Shown here: one piece after another, positions 51,207 to 60,104 of the stretch | Position numbering within the stretch: the stretch's first letter is position 1 | Layout of the letters: every line of letters starts with the position of its first letter | Assembly: GCF_049341065.1 (NCBI RefSeq) | Contig: NZ_JBMPIX010000005.1 | Span: forward strand, 1 to 64,000 | Reading direction: 5' to 3' | From: Pacificoceanicola sp049341065 | GTDB lineage: Bacteria; Pseudomonadota; Alphaproteobacteria; Rhodobacterales; Rhodobacteraceae | DNA length: 64,000 nt | Made by a program: the position numbers and the translations under genes | Notes under the pieces: model-generated | What the model saw: the letters and a program-made list of their open reading frames with translations, nothing else | Database searches by the model: none | What the model was told of the DNA's origin: nothing

Positions 51207-52064
51207 GTGACCAACAAGAATGCATTGCGCGACCGGCTTGGCCGTGGGCTCTTTACCGTCGCGCCGGGAGCCCCGGATCCGTTGACCGCCCGCATCGTGC
51301 AGGCGCAGGGCTTTGATGCGGTCTACATGACCGGACTCGGCGCCACGGCCTCTCGGCTGGGCCAGCCCGACCTTGGTTTGCTGACACAGACGGAAATGGC
51401 GGATCACGCCCGTGCTATGGTGCGGGCGGTGGATATTCCGGTGATCGCCGATGCCGACACCGGATATGGCGGCGCATTGAACGTGGCGCGGGCCGTGCGG
51501 GAATACATGCAGGGCGGCGTTGCGGCGCTGCACCTCGAAGATCAGATTTTGCCCAAGCGCTGCGGTCAGTTGGCCGGCCTGCGGCTGGTCTCACCCGAGG
51601 AGGGCGCGGCGCGGCTCAGCGCGGCGCTGGAGGCGCGCGGGCAGGGCGATCTGGTCATCATCGGACGTACCGACGCCCTTCCGGCCATGGGCATGGATGA
51701 GGCGGTGTCGCGGGCGGCGCGCTATCGGGATACGGGCGTCGATCTTGTGTTCGTCGACGGGGTAAAGACCCGCGCCGAGGTCGAGGCCATCGCGCAGCGT
51801 GTCGAAGGACCCAAGGTTCTCAGCCTTGTCGATGGCACCGATGCGGCGCTTCTGGCGGTGTCCGACGTGCGAGAGATGGGCTTTTCCGTCGTGATGTACG
51901 CGGTGACTGCTCTCTTCGCTGCGGCACGCGCGACGCAAGATGCGCTGGCCACGCTGAAGGCCGAGGGCCGCCCGGCCTCGGAATCCGCCCTCACCTATGC
52001 CGAGTTCTGCGAGGTTGTGGACCTTGCCGGTCATCAGGCCTTTGCGCACAGGCACGGCGAATGA
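51207..52064 (+). CDS. Isocitrate lyase/PEP mutase superfamily enzyme
   Basis: 285 residues from a GTG at 51207 with GGGAGGATGAG upstream. TIM barrel with VYMTGLGATASRLGQPD, the metal-binding DADTGYGG near residue 92, and the LPKRCG loop near 118 (the KKCG of methylisocitrate lyase). The family cleaves or forms C-C or C-P bonds next to a carboxylate: 2-methylisocitrate or dimethylmalate lyase, oxaloacetate decarboxylase. The Arg in place of the first Lys of KKCG does not settle the choice. Its stop overlaps the SDR start by 4 nt. Confidence 0.9.
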   Translation: MTNKNALRDRLGRGLFTVAPGAPDPLTARIVQAQGFDAVYMTGLGATASRLGQPDLGLLTQTEMADHARAMVRAVDIPVIADADTGYGGALNVARAVREYMQGGVAALHLEDQILPKRCGQLAGLRLVSPEEGAARLSAALEARGQGDLVIIGRTDALPAMGMDEAVSRAARYRDTGVDLVFVDGVKTRAEVEAIAQRVEGPKVLSLVDGTDAALLAVSDVREMGFSVVMYAVTALFAAARATQDALATLKAEGRPASESALTYAEFCEVVDLAGHQAFAHRHGE

Positions 52065-52768
52065 CGGCGGTTGTACTTATCACCGGCGCAGGCTCGGGCA
52101 TCGGGCTTGCCACCGCGCGGGCCGTCGTGGCGCGGGGTGCGCGGGTTATCCTGTGGGACATCTCGCGCCCGGCACTGGAAGCGGCGCGCGAGGAGATGGG
52201 CGAGGCGGTCAGCACTGCCATCATCGACGTCTCGGACGCCGAAGCGGTGGCTGCCGCGCATCTGGGCGGTGCGACACATCTGGTGAACAACGCCGGTATC
52301 CTCGGGCAGCGGATGGACTGGACCGGACTCGATGCGGAACACCTCCAAGGCATCTTTGATGTCAATGTCGTCGGGCTGATGCTGGTCACACAAGCCTTTG
52401 CAAAAGCGCGTGTGGCACATCCGACGGCCAGCATTGTCAACATGTCGTCCATCGCCGGAGAGAATGGTGGCGGGCCCGGCTTCGCCGCCTACGGGGCGTC
52501 GAAGGGTGCGATCATAACGCTGACGCAGGCCATGGCGCGGGATTTTGCGCCGGACATGCGGGTCAACGCGCTGGCTCCGGGGATTATCGACACACCCATT
52601 CAGGACAGCATCCTGACCGCGCCGGGAGCGCGAGACAAAGCCATTGAAGGCATTCCGATGGGGCGCATGGGCAGCGGCGACGAGGTGGCGCAGGCGGCGG
52701 CATGGCTGCTGTTCGACGCTGCTTACACCACGGGCGAAATCATCCGGATCTCGGGAGGGCGACGGTGA
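52061..52768 (+). CDS. SDR-family oxidoreductase
   Basis: 235 residues. Cofactor motif TGAGSGIG near residue 10, VNNAGILG near 75 and catalytic YGASK near 145, with Ser in MSSIAGENGG. It follows the lyase with a 4-nt overlap and is itself coupled to the TRAP small permease (GTGA overlap). It probably oxidises or reduces a hydroxy-acid intermediate. Substrate not determinable. Confidence 0.9.
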   Translation: MTAVVLITGAGSGIGLATARAVVARGARVILWDISRPALEAAREEMGEAVSTAIIDVSDAEAVAAAHLGGATHLVNNAGILGQRMDWTGLDAEHLQGIFDVNVVGLMLVTQAFAKARVAHPTASIVNMSSIAGENGGGPGFAAYGASKGAIITLTQAMARDFAPDMRVNALAPGIIDTPIQDSILTAPGARDKAIEGIPMGRMGSGDEVAQAAAWLLFDAAYTTGEIIRISGGRR

Positions 52769-53265
52769 AACTGATCGACTATTTCTTCAAGGCGCTGGAG
52801 GTGGTTCTGGTCTTCCTGCTGGCAGGCATGACCATCATGGTTTTTGCCAATGTGGTGCTGCGCTACGGCTTCGGCTCGGGCATCGACATCAGCGAGGAAC
52901 TGTCGCGGTTCTTCTTTGTCTGGCTGATCTTCCTCGGGGCGATCGTCGCCATGCGGCACAACATGCATATGGGCTTTGATCTCGTGGTGACGACGGTGAG
53001 CGAGCCGGTGCGGCGCGTGCTTCTGACGCTGGCCAACGGGCTGGTACTGGCGGTCTGCATCATGGTCTTATGGGGCACTTTGGCGCAATTCCACGTCAAC
53101 GCGACGAACATTGCGCCGGTCACGCGTATGTCGATGATCTGGGTCTTCGGCGTACTGATCCCGATGTCTTCGTTGATCGGGCTGATGGCGGGACTGCGGA
53201 TGCTCGGGTATGCGACGGGCCGCCTGAAGGGCATGCCTACCTCGGGACGGAGCGTTGCGGAATGA
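52765..53265 (+). CDS. TRAP transporter small permease (DctQ family)
   Basis: 166 residues from the GTG at 52765, which overlaps the SDR stop (GTGA). Four hydrophobic helices and the small-subunit core DISEELSRFFFVWLIFLGA (in part EELSRFFFVW) and RHNMHMGFDLV. It shares little with the first DctQ in the window, so the two TRAP systems are not recent duplicates. Overlaps DctM by 4 nt. Confidence 0.92.
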   Translation: MKLIDYFFKALEVVLVFLLAGMTIMVFANVVLRYGFGSGIDISEELSRFFFVWLIFLGAIVAMRHNMHMGFDLVVTTVSEPVRRVLLTLANGLVLAVCIMVLWGTLAQFHVNATNIAPVTRMSMIWVFGVLIPMSSLIGLMAGLRMLGYATGRLKGMPTSGRSVAE

Positions 53266-54539
53266 CCCTTGTCCTGTTCATCGTCACCCTCGCCGTGACT
53301 CTTGCCATCGGCGTTCCGGTCGCCTTTGCCTTGCTGATCTGTGCCGCCGTCATGGGCCTTCAGATGGACCTGTTCGACGCGCAAGTGATCTCTCAGCGCA
53401 TGGTGGTGGGCGCCAACAACTTTTCCTTGCTGGCGATCCCCTTCTTCCTTCTGGCCGGAGAGTTGATGAACGCCGGCGGCATGTCCAAACGGATCATCGG
53501 CTTTGCCATGGCTTTTGTCGGGCATGTGCGCGGAGGGCTGGGCGTCGTGGCGATCTTTGCCGCGATCATCCTTGCCTCGCTGTCCGGATCGGCCGCGGCG
53601 GACTCGGCGGCGCTGATCGCGATCATGCTGCCGATGATGAAGGAATCCGGCCATGACGAGGCGCGCTCGGTGGGCCTGATGGCGTCGGGCGGCGTCATCG
53701 CCCCGATCATCCCGCCTTCGATTGCCTATATCATCTTTGCGGTGGCGACGAACCTGTCGATCACCCAACTCTTCCTCGCAGGTATCGTGCCCGGCGTCAT
53801 GATGGGCCTCGGCGCCATCATCGCATGGCTGATCGTGGCACGGCGCGACAATGTCGAGCCCCAGCCGCGTCAGGGCTGGGACGTGCGCCTGCGTGAGACG
53901 CGCAAAGCGCTCTGGTCTCTGGGCATGCCGGTCATCATCCTTGGCGGCATCCGTTTCGGCGTGGTGACACCGACCGAGGCGGCCGTGATCGCCGCCGTCT
54001 ATGCCATCTTCGTCGGCATGTTGGTGCATCGCGAACTGAAGGTGAGCCAGCTGTTCCACGTCTTCCGCGACGCGGCGCTGACCTCGGCGGTGGTGATGAT
54101 GCTGGCGGCGACCGCTCTGGCCACGGCTTGGTTCATCACGCTGGCGGACCTATCAGGCATCGTGTTGGATCTCGTCGGCCCGCTTGTCGACAGCCCGACC
54201 CTGCTTCTGATTGTCATCATGGCGCTGGTGCTGATGATCGGCACAATGCTGGACATGGGCCCGACGATCCTGATCCTCGCGCCGGTGCTGCTGCCGGTGG
54301 TCGAGGAGGCGGGGATCGACCCGATCTACTTCGGCGTGCTGTTTGTCATCAATTGCGCCATCGGCCTTGTCACGCCCCCCGTGGGCATCGTGCTCAGCGT
54401 CTCGGCCGGGGTGTCGGGCGTGCCGCTGCACAAAGTTGCCAAGGGAGCGGCCCCGTTTCTCATCGCGCAGATCATCGTGCTCGCCCTGCTGGTGATCTTC
54501 CCGCAACTCGTTCTCACGCCGCTGAACTGGCTGCGCTGA
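53262..54539 (+). CDS. TRAP transporter large permease (DctM family)
   Basis: 425 residues, about 12 helices. LLAIPFFLLAGELMNAGGM near residue 55, the APIIPPSIAYIIFAVATNLS block near 150 (core PIIPPSIAYI), and VTPTEAAVIAAVYAIF near 235. It works with the small permease encoded just upstream and the binding protein at 54578. The ATG at 53262 overlaps the dctQ stop. Confidence 0.94.
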   Translation: MTLVLFIVTLAVTLAIGVPVAFALLICAAVMGLQMDLFDAQVISQRMVVGANNFSLLAIPFFLLAGELMNAGGMSKRIIGFAMAFVGHVRGGLGVVAIFAAIILASLSGSAAADSAALIAIMLPMMKESGHDEARSVGLMASGGVIAPIIPPSIAYIIFAVATNLSITQLFLAGIVPGVMMGLGAIIAWLIVARRDNVEPQPRQGWDVRLRETRKALWSLGMPVIILGGIRFGVVTPTEAAVIAAVYAIFVGMLVHRELKVSQLFHVFRDAALTSAVVMMLAATALATAWFITLADLSGIVLDLVGPLVDSPTLLLIVIMALVLMIGTMLDMGPTILILAPVLLPVVEEAGIDPIYFGVLFVINCAIGLVTPPVGIVLSVSAGVSGVPLHKVAKGAAPFLIAQIIVLALLVIFPQLVLTPLNWLR

Positions 54540-54577
54540 GTGGACTATCGACTGAAAAACCAAGGAGGAGACTGACC

Positions 54578-55579
54578 ATGAAACTGAAGACCCTCGTGGC
54601 TATGGCACTTGCCACTGCATTGACCACCCCGGCGTTCGCAGCCGAGTACGGCAAACACACGTTCAAGATTTCGAGCGGCGCGGCCAAGGATCACCCGATT
54701 GCCACCGGCATCGAAGCCATGTCGACCTGTATGGAAGATGGCTCGGACGGCAAGATGAAGCTGCGCGGCTTCTACTCGGGCCAGCTGGGCGATGACGCCG
54801 ATGCAACGCAGGCCACCCGCTCGGGCTCTATCGAGATGGTTGTGACCGGGTCCGCCGCCATCGCGGGCATTGAACCGGCGCTTGGCGTGTTCACCCTGCC
54901 GTTCATGTTCGAGAACGACGCCGAAGTCGACGCGATCATGACCGGCGCGTTCTTCGACTATGTCGCCGAGAAGATGCCGCAGCATGACCTGGTGATGCTG
55001 TCGATGTGGGAAAACGGTTTCCGCAACGCCACCAACTCCAAGCACCCGATCATGGCCGTGTCCGACTTCAAAGGGCTGAACTTCCGCGTTATGCAGAATC
55101 CAATCTTCCTCGACACCTTCCGTCGGCTCGGCGCGAACCCGGTGCCAATGGCCTTTGGCGAGGTGTTCACCGCGCTGGAAACCGGTGCCGTGGACGGGCA
55201 GGAAAATCCTCTGCCGCTGATCGAGGCGACAAAGTTCTACGAGGTGCAGAAATACCTGACGCTGACCCGTCACGCCTATTCGCCGAACCCGGTTCTGGTG
55301 AACAAGGCTGTTTGGGAAAGCCTCAACACCGACGAACAGGCACTGATCCGCTCCTGCGCCGAAAGCGCCCGGGATGCGCAGATCGAGCGGTCGCGTGCCG
55401 CGGTGGGCGAGTCCGCCACGAAGCTGACCGCCGAAGGCATGGAGATTTCCGAGATGCCTGCCGATGAGATGGCAAAGCTGCGCGACCTGGTGGCACCGGT
55501 CTACGAAACCTCGATGGAGTCCGTCGGCAAGGAGAACTTTGACCGACTCACGGAAGAGCTGGCCAAGCTTCGCAACTAA
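54578..55579 (+). CDS. TRAP transporter substrate-binding protein (DctP family)
   Basis: 333 residues from the ATG at 54578 with AAGGAGGAG upstream. Signal peptide 1-21 (TTPAFAAE). DctP blocks: FKGLNFRVMQNPIF with the ligand-binding Arg, PVPMAFGEVFTALETGAVDGQENPLP (core GEVFTALETGAVDGQE). In this operon the binding protein comes after the permeases. It binds the acid that the surrounding lyase, dehydrogenase and aldolase are expected to degrade. Confidence 0.94.
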   Translation: MKLKTLVAMALATALTTPAFAAEYGKHTFKISSGAAKDHPIATGIEAMSTCMEDGSDGKMKLRGFYSGQLGDDADATQATRSGSIEMVVTGSAAIAGIEPALGVFTLPFMFENDAEVDAIMTGAFFDYVAEKMPQHDLVMLSMWENGFRNATNSKHPIMAVSDFKGLNFRVMQNPIFLDTFRRLGANPVPMAFGEVFTALETGAVDGQENPLPLIEATKFYEVQKYLTLTRHAYSPNPVLVNKAVWESLNTDEQALIRSCAESARDAQIERSRAAVGESATKLTAEGMEISEMPADEMAKLRDLVAPVYETSMESVGKENFDRLTEELAKLRN

Positions 55580-55657
55580 GCCCGCAAGGGCTTGAACGGA
55601 CTGGTGCGTGCCGCTCCCGCGCGCGCCGGTCCACCCAGTTTCAAGGATCACCCCCCT

Positions 55658-57073
55658 ATGCCCCTCGACACCGCCTCATTCCTTGCCCGCCTCGCGTCTG
55701 CCTTCCCGGGGTCGGCATTTATGGCAGGCGACGACATCCCAGCGCGCAACTTGCATGACACCTCGTTCCTTGCCGATGTGACGCCGTTGGCCGTGCTGCG
55801 CCCGGATACGCCCGAGGCCGTGGCAGAGGCGGTGCGGATCTGTGCCGAGGCGGGCGTTCCGATGGTGCCGCAGGGTGGTCTGACAGGTCTTGCGGGCGGT
55901 GCGCATCCGATCGAAGGCGCAGTGATGATCTCGCTGGAGCGGTTTTCAGGGATCGAAGAAATCGACCCGGCCTGCACCACCATGACGGTGCGCGCGGGAA
56001 CGCCGCTGGAGGTGATCCAGAAAGCCGCTGACGAGGCCGGGTTCTTTATCCCGCTTGACCTTGGCGCGCGCGGCTCTTGCCTGATTGGTGGCAATATCGG
56101 CACCAACGCGGGTGGCAACCGGGTCATTCGCTACGGTATGACGCGCGAGATGATCCTTGGCCTGGAATACGTGCTACCCGATGGCACGCTGGTTAGTGGC
56201 CTGAACAAAATGCTGAAGAACAACGCGGGCTACGATCTGAAACAGCTGTTCATCGGCTCCGAAGGCACGCTGGGCATCGTCACCCGCGCGGTTCTGCGAA
56301 TGCACCCCAAACCCGGCTGCGTGAATGCCGCGCTCTGCGGGCTTGGCTCCTATGACGATGTGGTCAAGCTGCTGGCCGAGGCACGGCGCGGGCTGGGCCC
56401 GATGCTATCCGCTTTCGAGGTCATGTGGCCCGATTACTGGCAGGTGGTTACGGAAACGGTCGGCACGCGCTCTCCTCTGGAGGGAAAGCACGCCTTCTAC
56501 GTCCTGCTGGAAACGCAAGGACTGGACGAAGAGATCGACGGGCCGCGTTTTATGAACTGGATCGAAAAGATCTACGAGGCCGGTATCGTCGAGGACGCCG
56601 CCATCAGCCAGAGCCTGTCAGACGTGCAGGATTTTTGGGACGTGCGCGATGCCTGCGCCGAGTTCATGACCTGTCTCGGGCCGCACTGTGCTTTTGACAT
56701 CGGCCTGCCCGTGACCTCCATGAACGCCTTTGCTGACGCCTGCCGGGCGAGGCTTACAGCGGCGATGCCGGAGGCGCTCAGCGTCTATTATGGCCATATC
56801 GGCGACGGCAACCTGCATATCGTCGCGCTGGACCGTGCGGCGACCGACCAGCCGATGAGCCGGATCAGCGGCATCGTTTACGATACGGTGCGCGACTTCG
56901 GTGGCACCATTTCCGCCGAACACGGCATTGGCCTGCTGAAGAAACCTTACCTTCCCTATACCCGCTCTGCCGAGGAGTTGGCGCTTATGGCCCTTATCAA
57001 GGCCGCGCTTGATCCGGCCGGGCTGCTCAATCCGGGCAAAGTCATAGATACCCCTTTCGGAGACCGCGCATGA
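55658..57073 (+). CDS. FAD-linked (D)-2-hydroxyacid dehydrogenase
   Basis: 471 residues from the ATG at 55658. FAD-binding PCMH domain (VVPQGGLTGLAGGAHP is seen as MVPQGGLTGLAGGAHP; then GGNIGTNAGGNRV and LFIGSEGTLGIV), followed by the C-terminal FAD-oxidase domain with YYGHIGDGNLHI and AEHGIG holding metal-binding His and the active-site His. The group includes D-lactate and D-2-hydroxyglutarate dehydrogenases. It oxidises a D-2-hydroxy acid to the 2-keto acid, passing electrons to a quinone or ETF. Overlaps the aldolase start by 4 nt. Confidence 0.92.
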   Translation: MPLDTASFLARLASAFPGSAFMAGDDIPARNLHDTSFLADVTPLAVLRPDTPEAVAEAVRICAEAGVPMVPQGGLTGLAGGAHPIEGAVMISLERFSGIEEIDPACTTMTVRAGTPLEVIQKAADEAGFFIPLDLGARGSCLIGGNIGTNAGGNRVIRYGMTREMILGLEYVLPDGTLVSGLNKMLKNNAGYDLKQLFIGSEGTLGIVTRAVLRMHPKPGCVNAALCGLGSYDDVVKLLAEARRGLGPMLSAFEVMWPDYWQVVTETVGTRSPLEGKHAFYVLLETQGLDEEIDGPRFMNWIEKIYEAGIVEDAAISQSLSDVQDFWDVRDACAEFMTCLGPHCAFDIGLPVTSMNAFADACRARLTAAMPEALSVYYGHIGDGNLHIVALDRAATDQPMSRISGIVYDTVRDFGGTISAEHGIGLLKKPYLPYTRSAEELALMALIKAALDPAGLLNPGKVIDTPFGDRA

Positions 57074-57885
57074 ACACCTTGAAATCCCGCCTGCTGTCTG
57101 GCGAATTCGTCACCGCTGCCTGGGCCGAGTTCGGCCATCCGGACATCGCGGAAATCCTCGTGCGGCACGGCTGGCCCACCGTGCTGATCGACGGCGAACA
57201 CGGCATCGGTGACCTTGAAACATGGGTCGCCGTGGCCCGCGCAGTCGAAGCGGCGGGCGGCGAGGTTATCTTACGCGTGCCCGATGGCGCCGACACCACG
57301 CTGAAAAAGGCGATGGACCGCGGTTTTCGGTCGATCATCGTGCCGATGGTGGATACGGTGGAACAGGCGATGCGGATCGCGGCGTCCTGTCACTACCCGG
57401 TGCGTGGTACCGGTGGCACCGGGCGCGGGTACGCTGCGCCGATCGTGCGCGGCTCGGACTACGGCACCCGCCCTGACTATGCCGTTCAGACGGCAAACGA
57501 AGATGTGCTGCTGTTTGTTCAGTGTGAAACACCTGAAAGCGTCGCCGCACTGTCCGAGATCGCGGATATCGAGGGGATCGACGGCATCTTTCTCGGGCCA
57601 AACGATCTGGCCGCAACGCTGGGCCACATCGAGGACATGGACCACGCCACTCCGCAGGCCGTCTTTGCCGAGGTCGAGGCGAAGGTCAAGCGCGCCGGCA
57701 AGCTTCTGGCCACGGTGCCGGGCGGCGGACGCGACTGGGCGATCTTGCGTGACAAAGGGTTCAATCTAGTCGCGGGGGTGAACGATGTGTCCTTCCTCAT
57801 TGAGGCGGCCCGCACATCGGCGCAGACGCGCGACGCGCAACTGGGCAACCGGAGCGTCCCGGCGCAACCCCAAGCCGGCTACTGA
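57070..57885 (+). CDS. HpcH/HpaI-family aldolase
   Basis: 271 residues, class II TIM-barrel aldolase. TVLIDGEHG near residue 40 (family D-x-EHG with the catalytic His), GTGRGYAAPI near 120, VQCETPESVA near 150 with the metal-binding Glu, and FLGPNDLAATLGH near 178 with the metal-binding Asp. It splits a 2-keto-4-hydroxy acid (or 2-keto-3-deoxy sugar acid) into pyruvate or a related keto acid and an aldehyde. With the 2-hydroxyacid dehydrogenase before it, this suggests oxidation followed by retro-aldol cleavage. Confidence 0.93.
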   Translation: MNTLKSRLLSGEFVTAAWAEFGHPDIAEILVRHGWPTVLIDGEHGIGDLETWVAVARAVEAAGGEVILRVPDGADTTLKKAMDRGFRSIIVPMVDTVEQAMRIAASCHYPVRGTGGTGRGYAAPIVRGSDYGTRPDYAVQTANEDVLLFVQCETPESVAALSEIADIEGIDGIFLGPNDLAATLGHIEDMDHATPQAVFAEVEAKVKRAGKLLATVPGGGRDWAILRDKGFNLVAGVNDVSFLIEAARTSAQTRDAQLGNRSVPAQPQAGY

Positions 57886-57976
57886 CACGTGGCGTCATGG
57901 GCGGAACTGCTTCACTGGGGTCATGCTCCGTGGTAGAACCGCCCAACCGTCCGCCAAAAAAGGGAATGCTCACCTG

Positions 57977-58663
57977 ATGCCCGCAAAACCCGGGATGCAG
58001 ATCGAACAGCCAAAGACCCTGACGAAGATTGTCGTTGAGCGCCTGCGCGAAGCGATCATCGACGGACAGTTTGCATTTGGCGAGAACATCTCGGAGGACA
58101 AGCTTGCCACGGCTTTCGGTGTCAGCCGCTCACCCGTGCGCGATGCGCTGAACGCGTTGCAGTTCATCGGGCTTGTCACGATCAAGCCAAAACGCGGCAG
58201 TTTCGTCTTCAATCCAACCGCGGAGGAAGTCGCGGAGATCTGCGACTATCGCCTTATGCTGGAACGCGAGGCCCTGCGGCTCGCCATGGAGTCCGACCGC
58301 GACGACTTCTTGGCCGCGCTGGATGATACTGTGCACAGGATGCGCGACCGGATGTTGGCGGGGGACGAGATCGGCTATGTCCGCATCGACACCGAATTTC
58401 ATAACCTCTTCTTCGATCATTGCGGCAATGGGCTGGTGCAGAACGCCTTTCACCTTGTGGAGGCGCGTATTGCAACGATCCGCACGGCGTTGAATGCCCG
58501 GTTCAAACAGCGCCGCGAGGACAGCTTCGACCAGCATGTCGCCATTGTCGAAGGTTTGAAGCGTGGGGATTGGGCTCAGGTCCACGACGTGCTGGACAAG
58601 CACATCACCTCGATCCGAACCGATGCGATCGACGAATTGTCCCGCACAACTGCGGACGGGTGA
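57977..58663 (+). CDS. GntR-family (FCD) transcriptional regulator
   Basis: 228 residues from the ATG at 57977. Winged helix with EDKLATAFGVSRSPVRDALNAL (core VSRSPVRDALNAL) and a helical FCD ligand-binding domain (DTEFHNLFFDHCGNG, QHVAIVEGLKRGD). It lies 91 nt after the aldolase in the same direction. The palindrome over the operon promoter at 51134 is the probable target, and the imported acid or its product the probable effector. Confidence 0.92.
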   Translation: MPAKPGMQIEQPKTLTKIVVERLREAIIDGQFAFGENISEDKLATAFGVSRSPVRDALNALQFIGLVTIKPKRGSFVFNPTAEEVAEICDYRLMLEREALRLAMESDRDDFLAALDDTVHRMRDRMLAGDEIGYVRIDTEFHNLFFDHCGNGLVQNAFHLVEARIATIRTALNARFKQRREDSFDQHVAIVEGLKRGDWAQVHDVLDKHITSIRTDAIDELSRTTADG

Positions 58664-58799
58664 CAGGGCGTATATCGCATGATGTCCGCGCCCTGGTAAA
58701 ATCAGCAGGCATTGAAAGCTGCCGTGACAAGACTTTCCCGCCTTGCTCAAACCAAAATGGCAGAAACCGTTCGGGCCTATTGATTTCCCTTTCAGAAGC

Positions 58800-58813
58800 T
58801 TGCGTTTGCACAA
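58800..58813 (+). promoter_or_regulatory. FNR/NnrR-type box upstream of nirK
   Basis: TTGCGTTTGCACAA, i.e. TTG-N8-CAA with arms TTGCG/CACAA, centred 74 nt before the nirK start. A -10-like TGTAAT follows at about 58829. Spacing fits class II activation by a nitric-oxide-responsive Crp/FNR regulator such as NnrR/DNR. Confidence 0.55.
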
Positions 58814-58880
58814 CGTTTCCGGCCGAACCGGCCTGTAATCTTCCCTCAAACAGCATTCCAACCGATGAGGAGAAGACAAC

Positions 58881-60029
58881 ATGCTGACCCGAAGAGCCGC
58901 ACTGATGGGCGCTGCAGGCGTTGCATCCCTGCCCATTCTGGCAAAGGCCGCCAAAGCCGAAGAGATCATGGACACGTCCATTGCTCCCCCGGTCGATCTG
59001 TCGAGCCTGAAACGCATCAAGCACAAACTGGTCCGTCCGCCGATGGTTCATGCGCATGAACAGACCGCCCCGGCCGAGCCGCGGGTCGTTCAGTTCGAGA
59101 TGCAGATCGTTGAAAAAGAGGTCGAGGTTGATGAAGGCGCCTATCTTCAGGCGATGACCTTCAACGGCTCGATCCCCGGTCCGATGATGGTGGTGCACGA
59201 AGGCGACTATGTCGAACTGACGCTGTTCAATTCACCCGAAAACCTCATGCAGCACAACATCGACTTCCACGCTGCGACAGGTGCACTTGGCGGCGGCTCT
59301 CTGACCTTGGTGAACCCCGGCGAAAAGACGACGCTACGGTTCAAGGCCACACGTCCGGGCACCTTTGTCTATCACTGCGCCCCCGGTGGCCCGATGATCC
59401 CGTGGCACGTGGTCAGTGGCATGTCCGGCTGTATCATGGTGCTGCCGCGAGACGGCTTGAAAGACCCCGAGGGCAACGCAGTCAGCTATGACCGCATCTT
59501 CTATATCGGCGAGAACGACTTCTACATCCCGAAAGACGAAAACGGCGAGTACAAACGTTTCGAAGATGTGGCCGAAAGCTATCCCGACACGCTCAAGGTC
59601 ATGAACGGCCTCATTCCCAGCCACGTCGTCTTCAACGGTAAGGTTGGCAGCCTGACCGGCGACAATGCTCTGCACGCGTCGCAAGGTGAAAACGTGCTGT
59701 TTGTGCACAGTCAGGCCAACCGTGACACACGTCCGCACCTGATTGGCGGACACGGTGATCTGGTCTGGGAACGCGGCAAGTTCAACAATACGCCACAGCG
59801 GGATCAGGAAACCTGGTTCATTGCGGGCGGCTCGGCTGGGGCGATGCTCTACAAATTCCTACAACCGGGCGTCTACGCCTATGTGAACCACAACCTGATC
59901 GAGGCGGTGAACCTCGGGGCAACGGCGCACGTGGTGGTCGATGGGGACTGGAACAACGACCTGATGGAGCAGGTTCAGGCGCCAACCGAATACAACGCCG
60001 CCTACGAAGGCAAGACAGCGCTGCCATAA
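58881..60029 (+). CDS. nirK: Copper-containing nitrite reductase
   Basis: 382 residues with a Tat-like signal (LTRRAALMGAAG) and full length. Two cupredoxin domains. Type 1 copper ligands: His125 (QHNIDFH), Cys166 and His176 (YHCAPGGPMIPWH) and Met181. Type 2 ligands: His130, His165 and a late His in VNHNLIEAVN; catalytic Asp128 and a His in GGHGDLVW. All are present, so the enzyme should be functional, reducing nitrite to nitric oxide in the periplasm. Upstream lies an NnrR-type box; nirV follows downstream after a strong hairpin. Confidence 0.97.
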   Translation: MLTRRAALMGAAGVASLPILAKAAKAEEIMDTSIAPPVDLSSLKRIKHKLVRPPMVHAHEQTAPAEPRVVQFEMQIVEKEVEVDEGAYLQAMTFNGSIPGPMMVVHEGDYVELTLFNSPENLMQHNIDFHAATGALGGGSLTLVNPGEKTTLRFKATRPGTFVYHCAPGGPMIPWHVVSGMSGCIMVLPRDGLKDPEGNAVSYDRIFYIGENDFYIPKDENGEYKRFEDVAESYPDTLKVMNGLIPSHVVFNGKVGSLTGDNALHASQGENVLFVHSQANRDTRPHLIGGHGDLVWERGKFNNTPQRDQETWFIAGGSAGAMLYKFLQPGVYAYVNHNLIEAVNLGATAHVVVDGDWNNDLMEQVQAPTEYNAAYEGKTALP

Positions 60030-60052
60030 GCTGGCCCTGTGCCGCAACTCAG

Positions 60053-60083
60053 AAAGGGCGGCCGGAGTACCGGTCGCCCTTTT
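60053..60083 (+). terminator. Strong hairpin between nirK and nirV
   Basis: A 13-bp stem (AAAGGGCGGCCGG with CCGGTCGCCCTTT, one G-U pair), 4-nt loop AGTA, and a short T-run. It starts 23 nt after the nirK stop and looks like an intrinsic terminator, so nirV would be expressed by read-through. Confidence 0.75.
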
Positions 60084-60104
60084 GCGCCAGAAAAGGAACA
60101 GACA

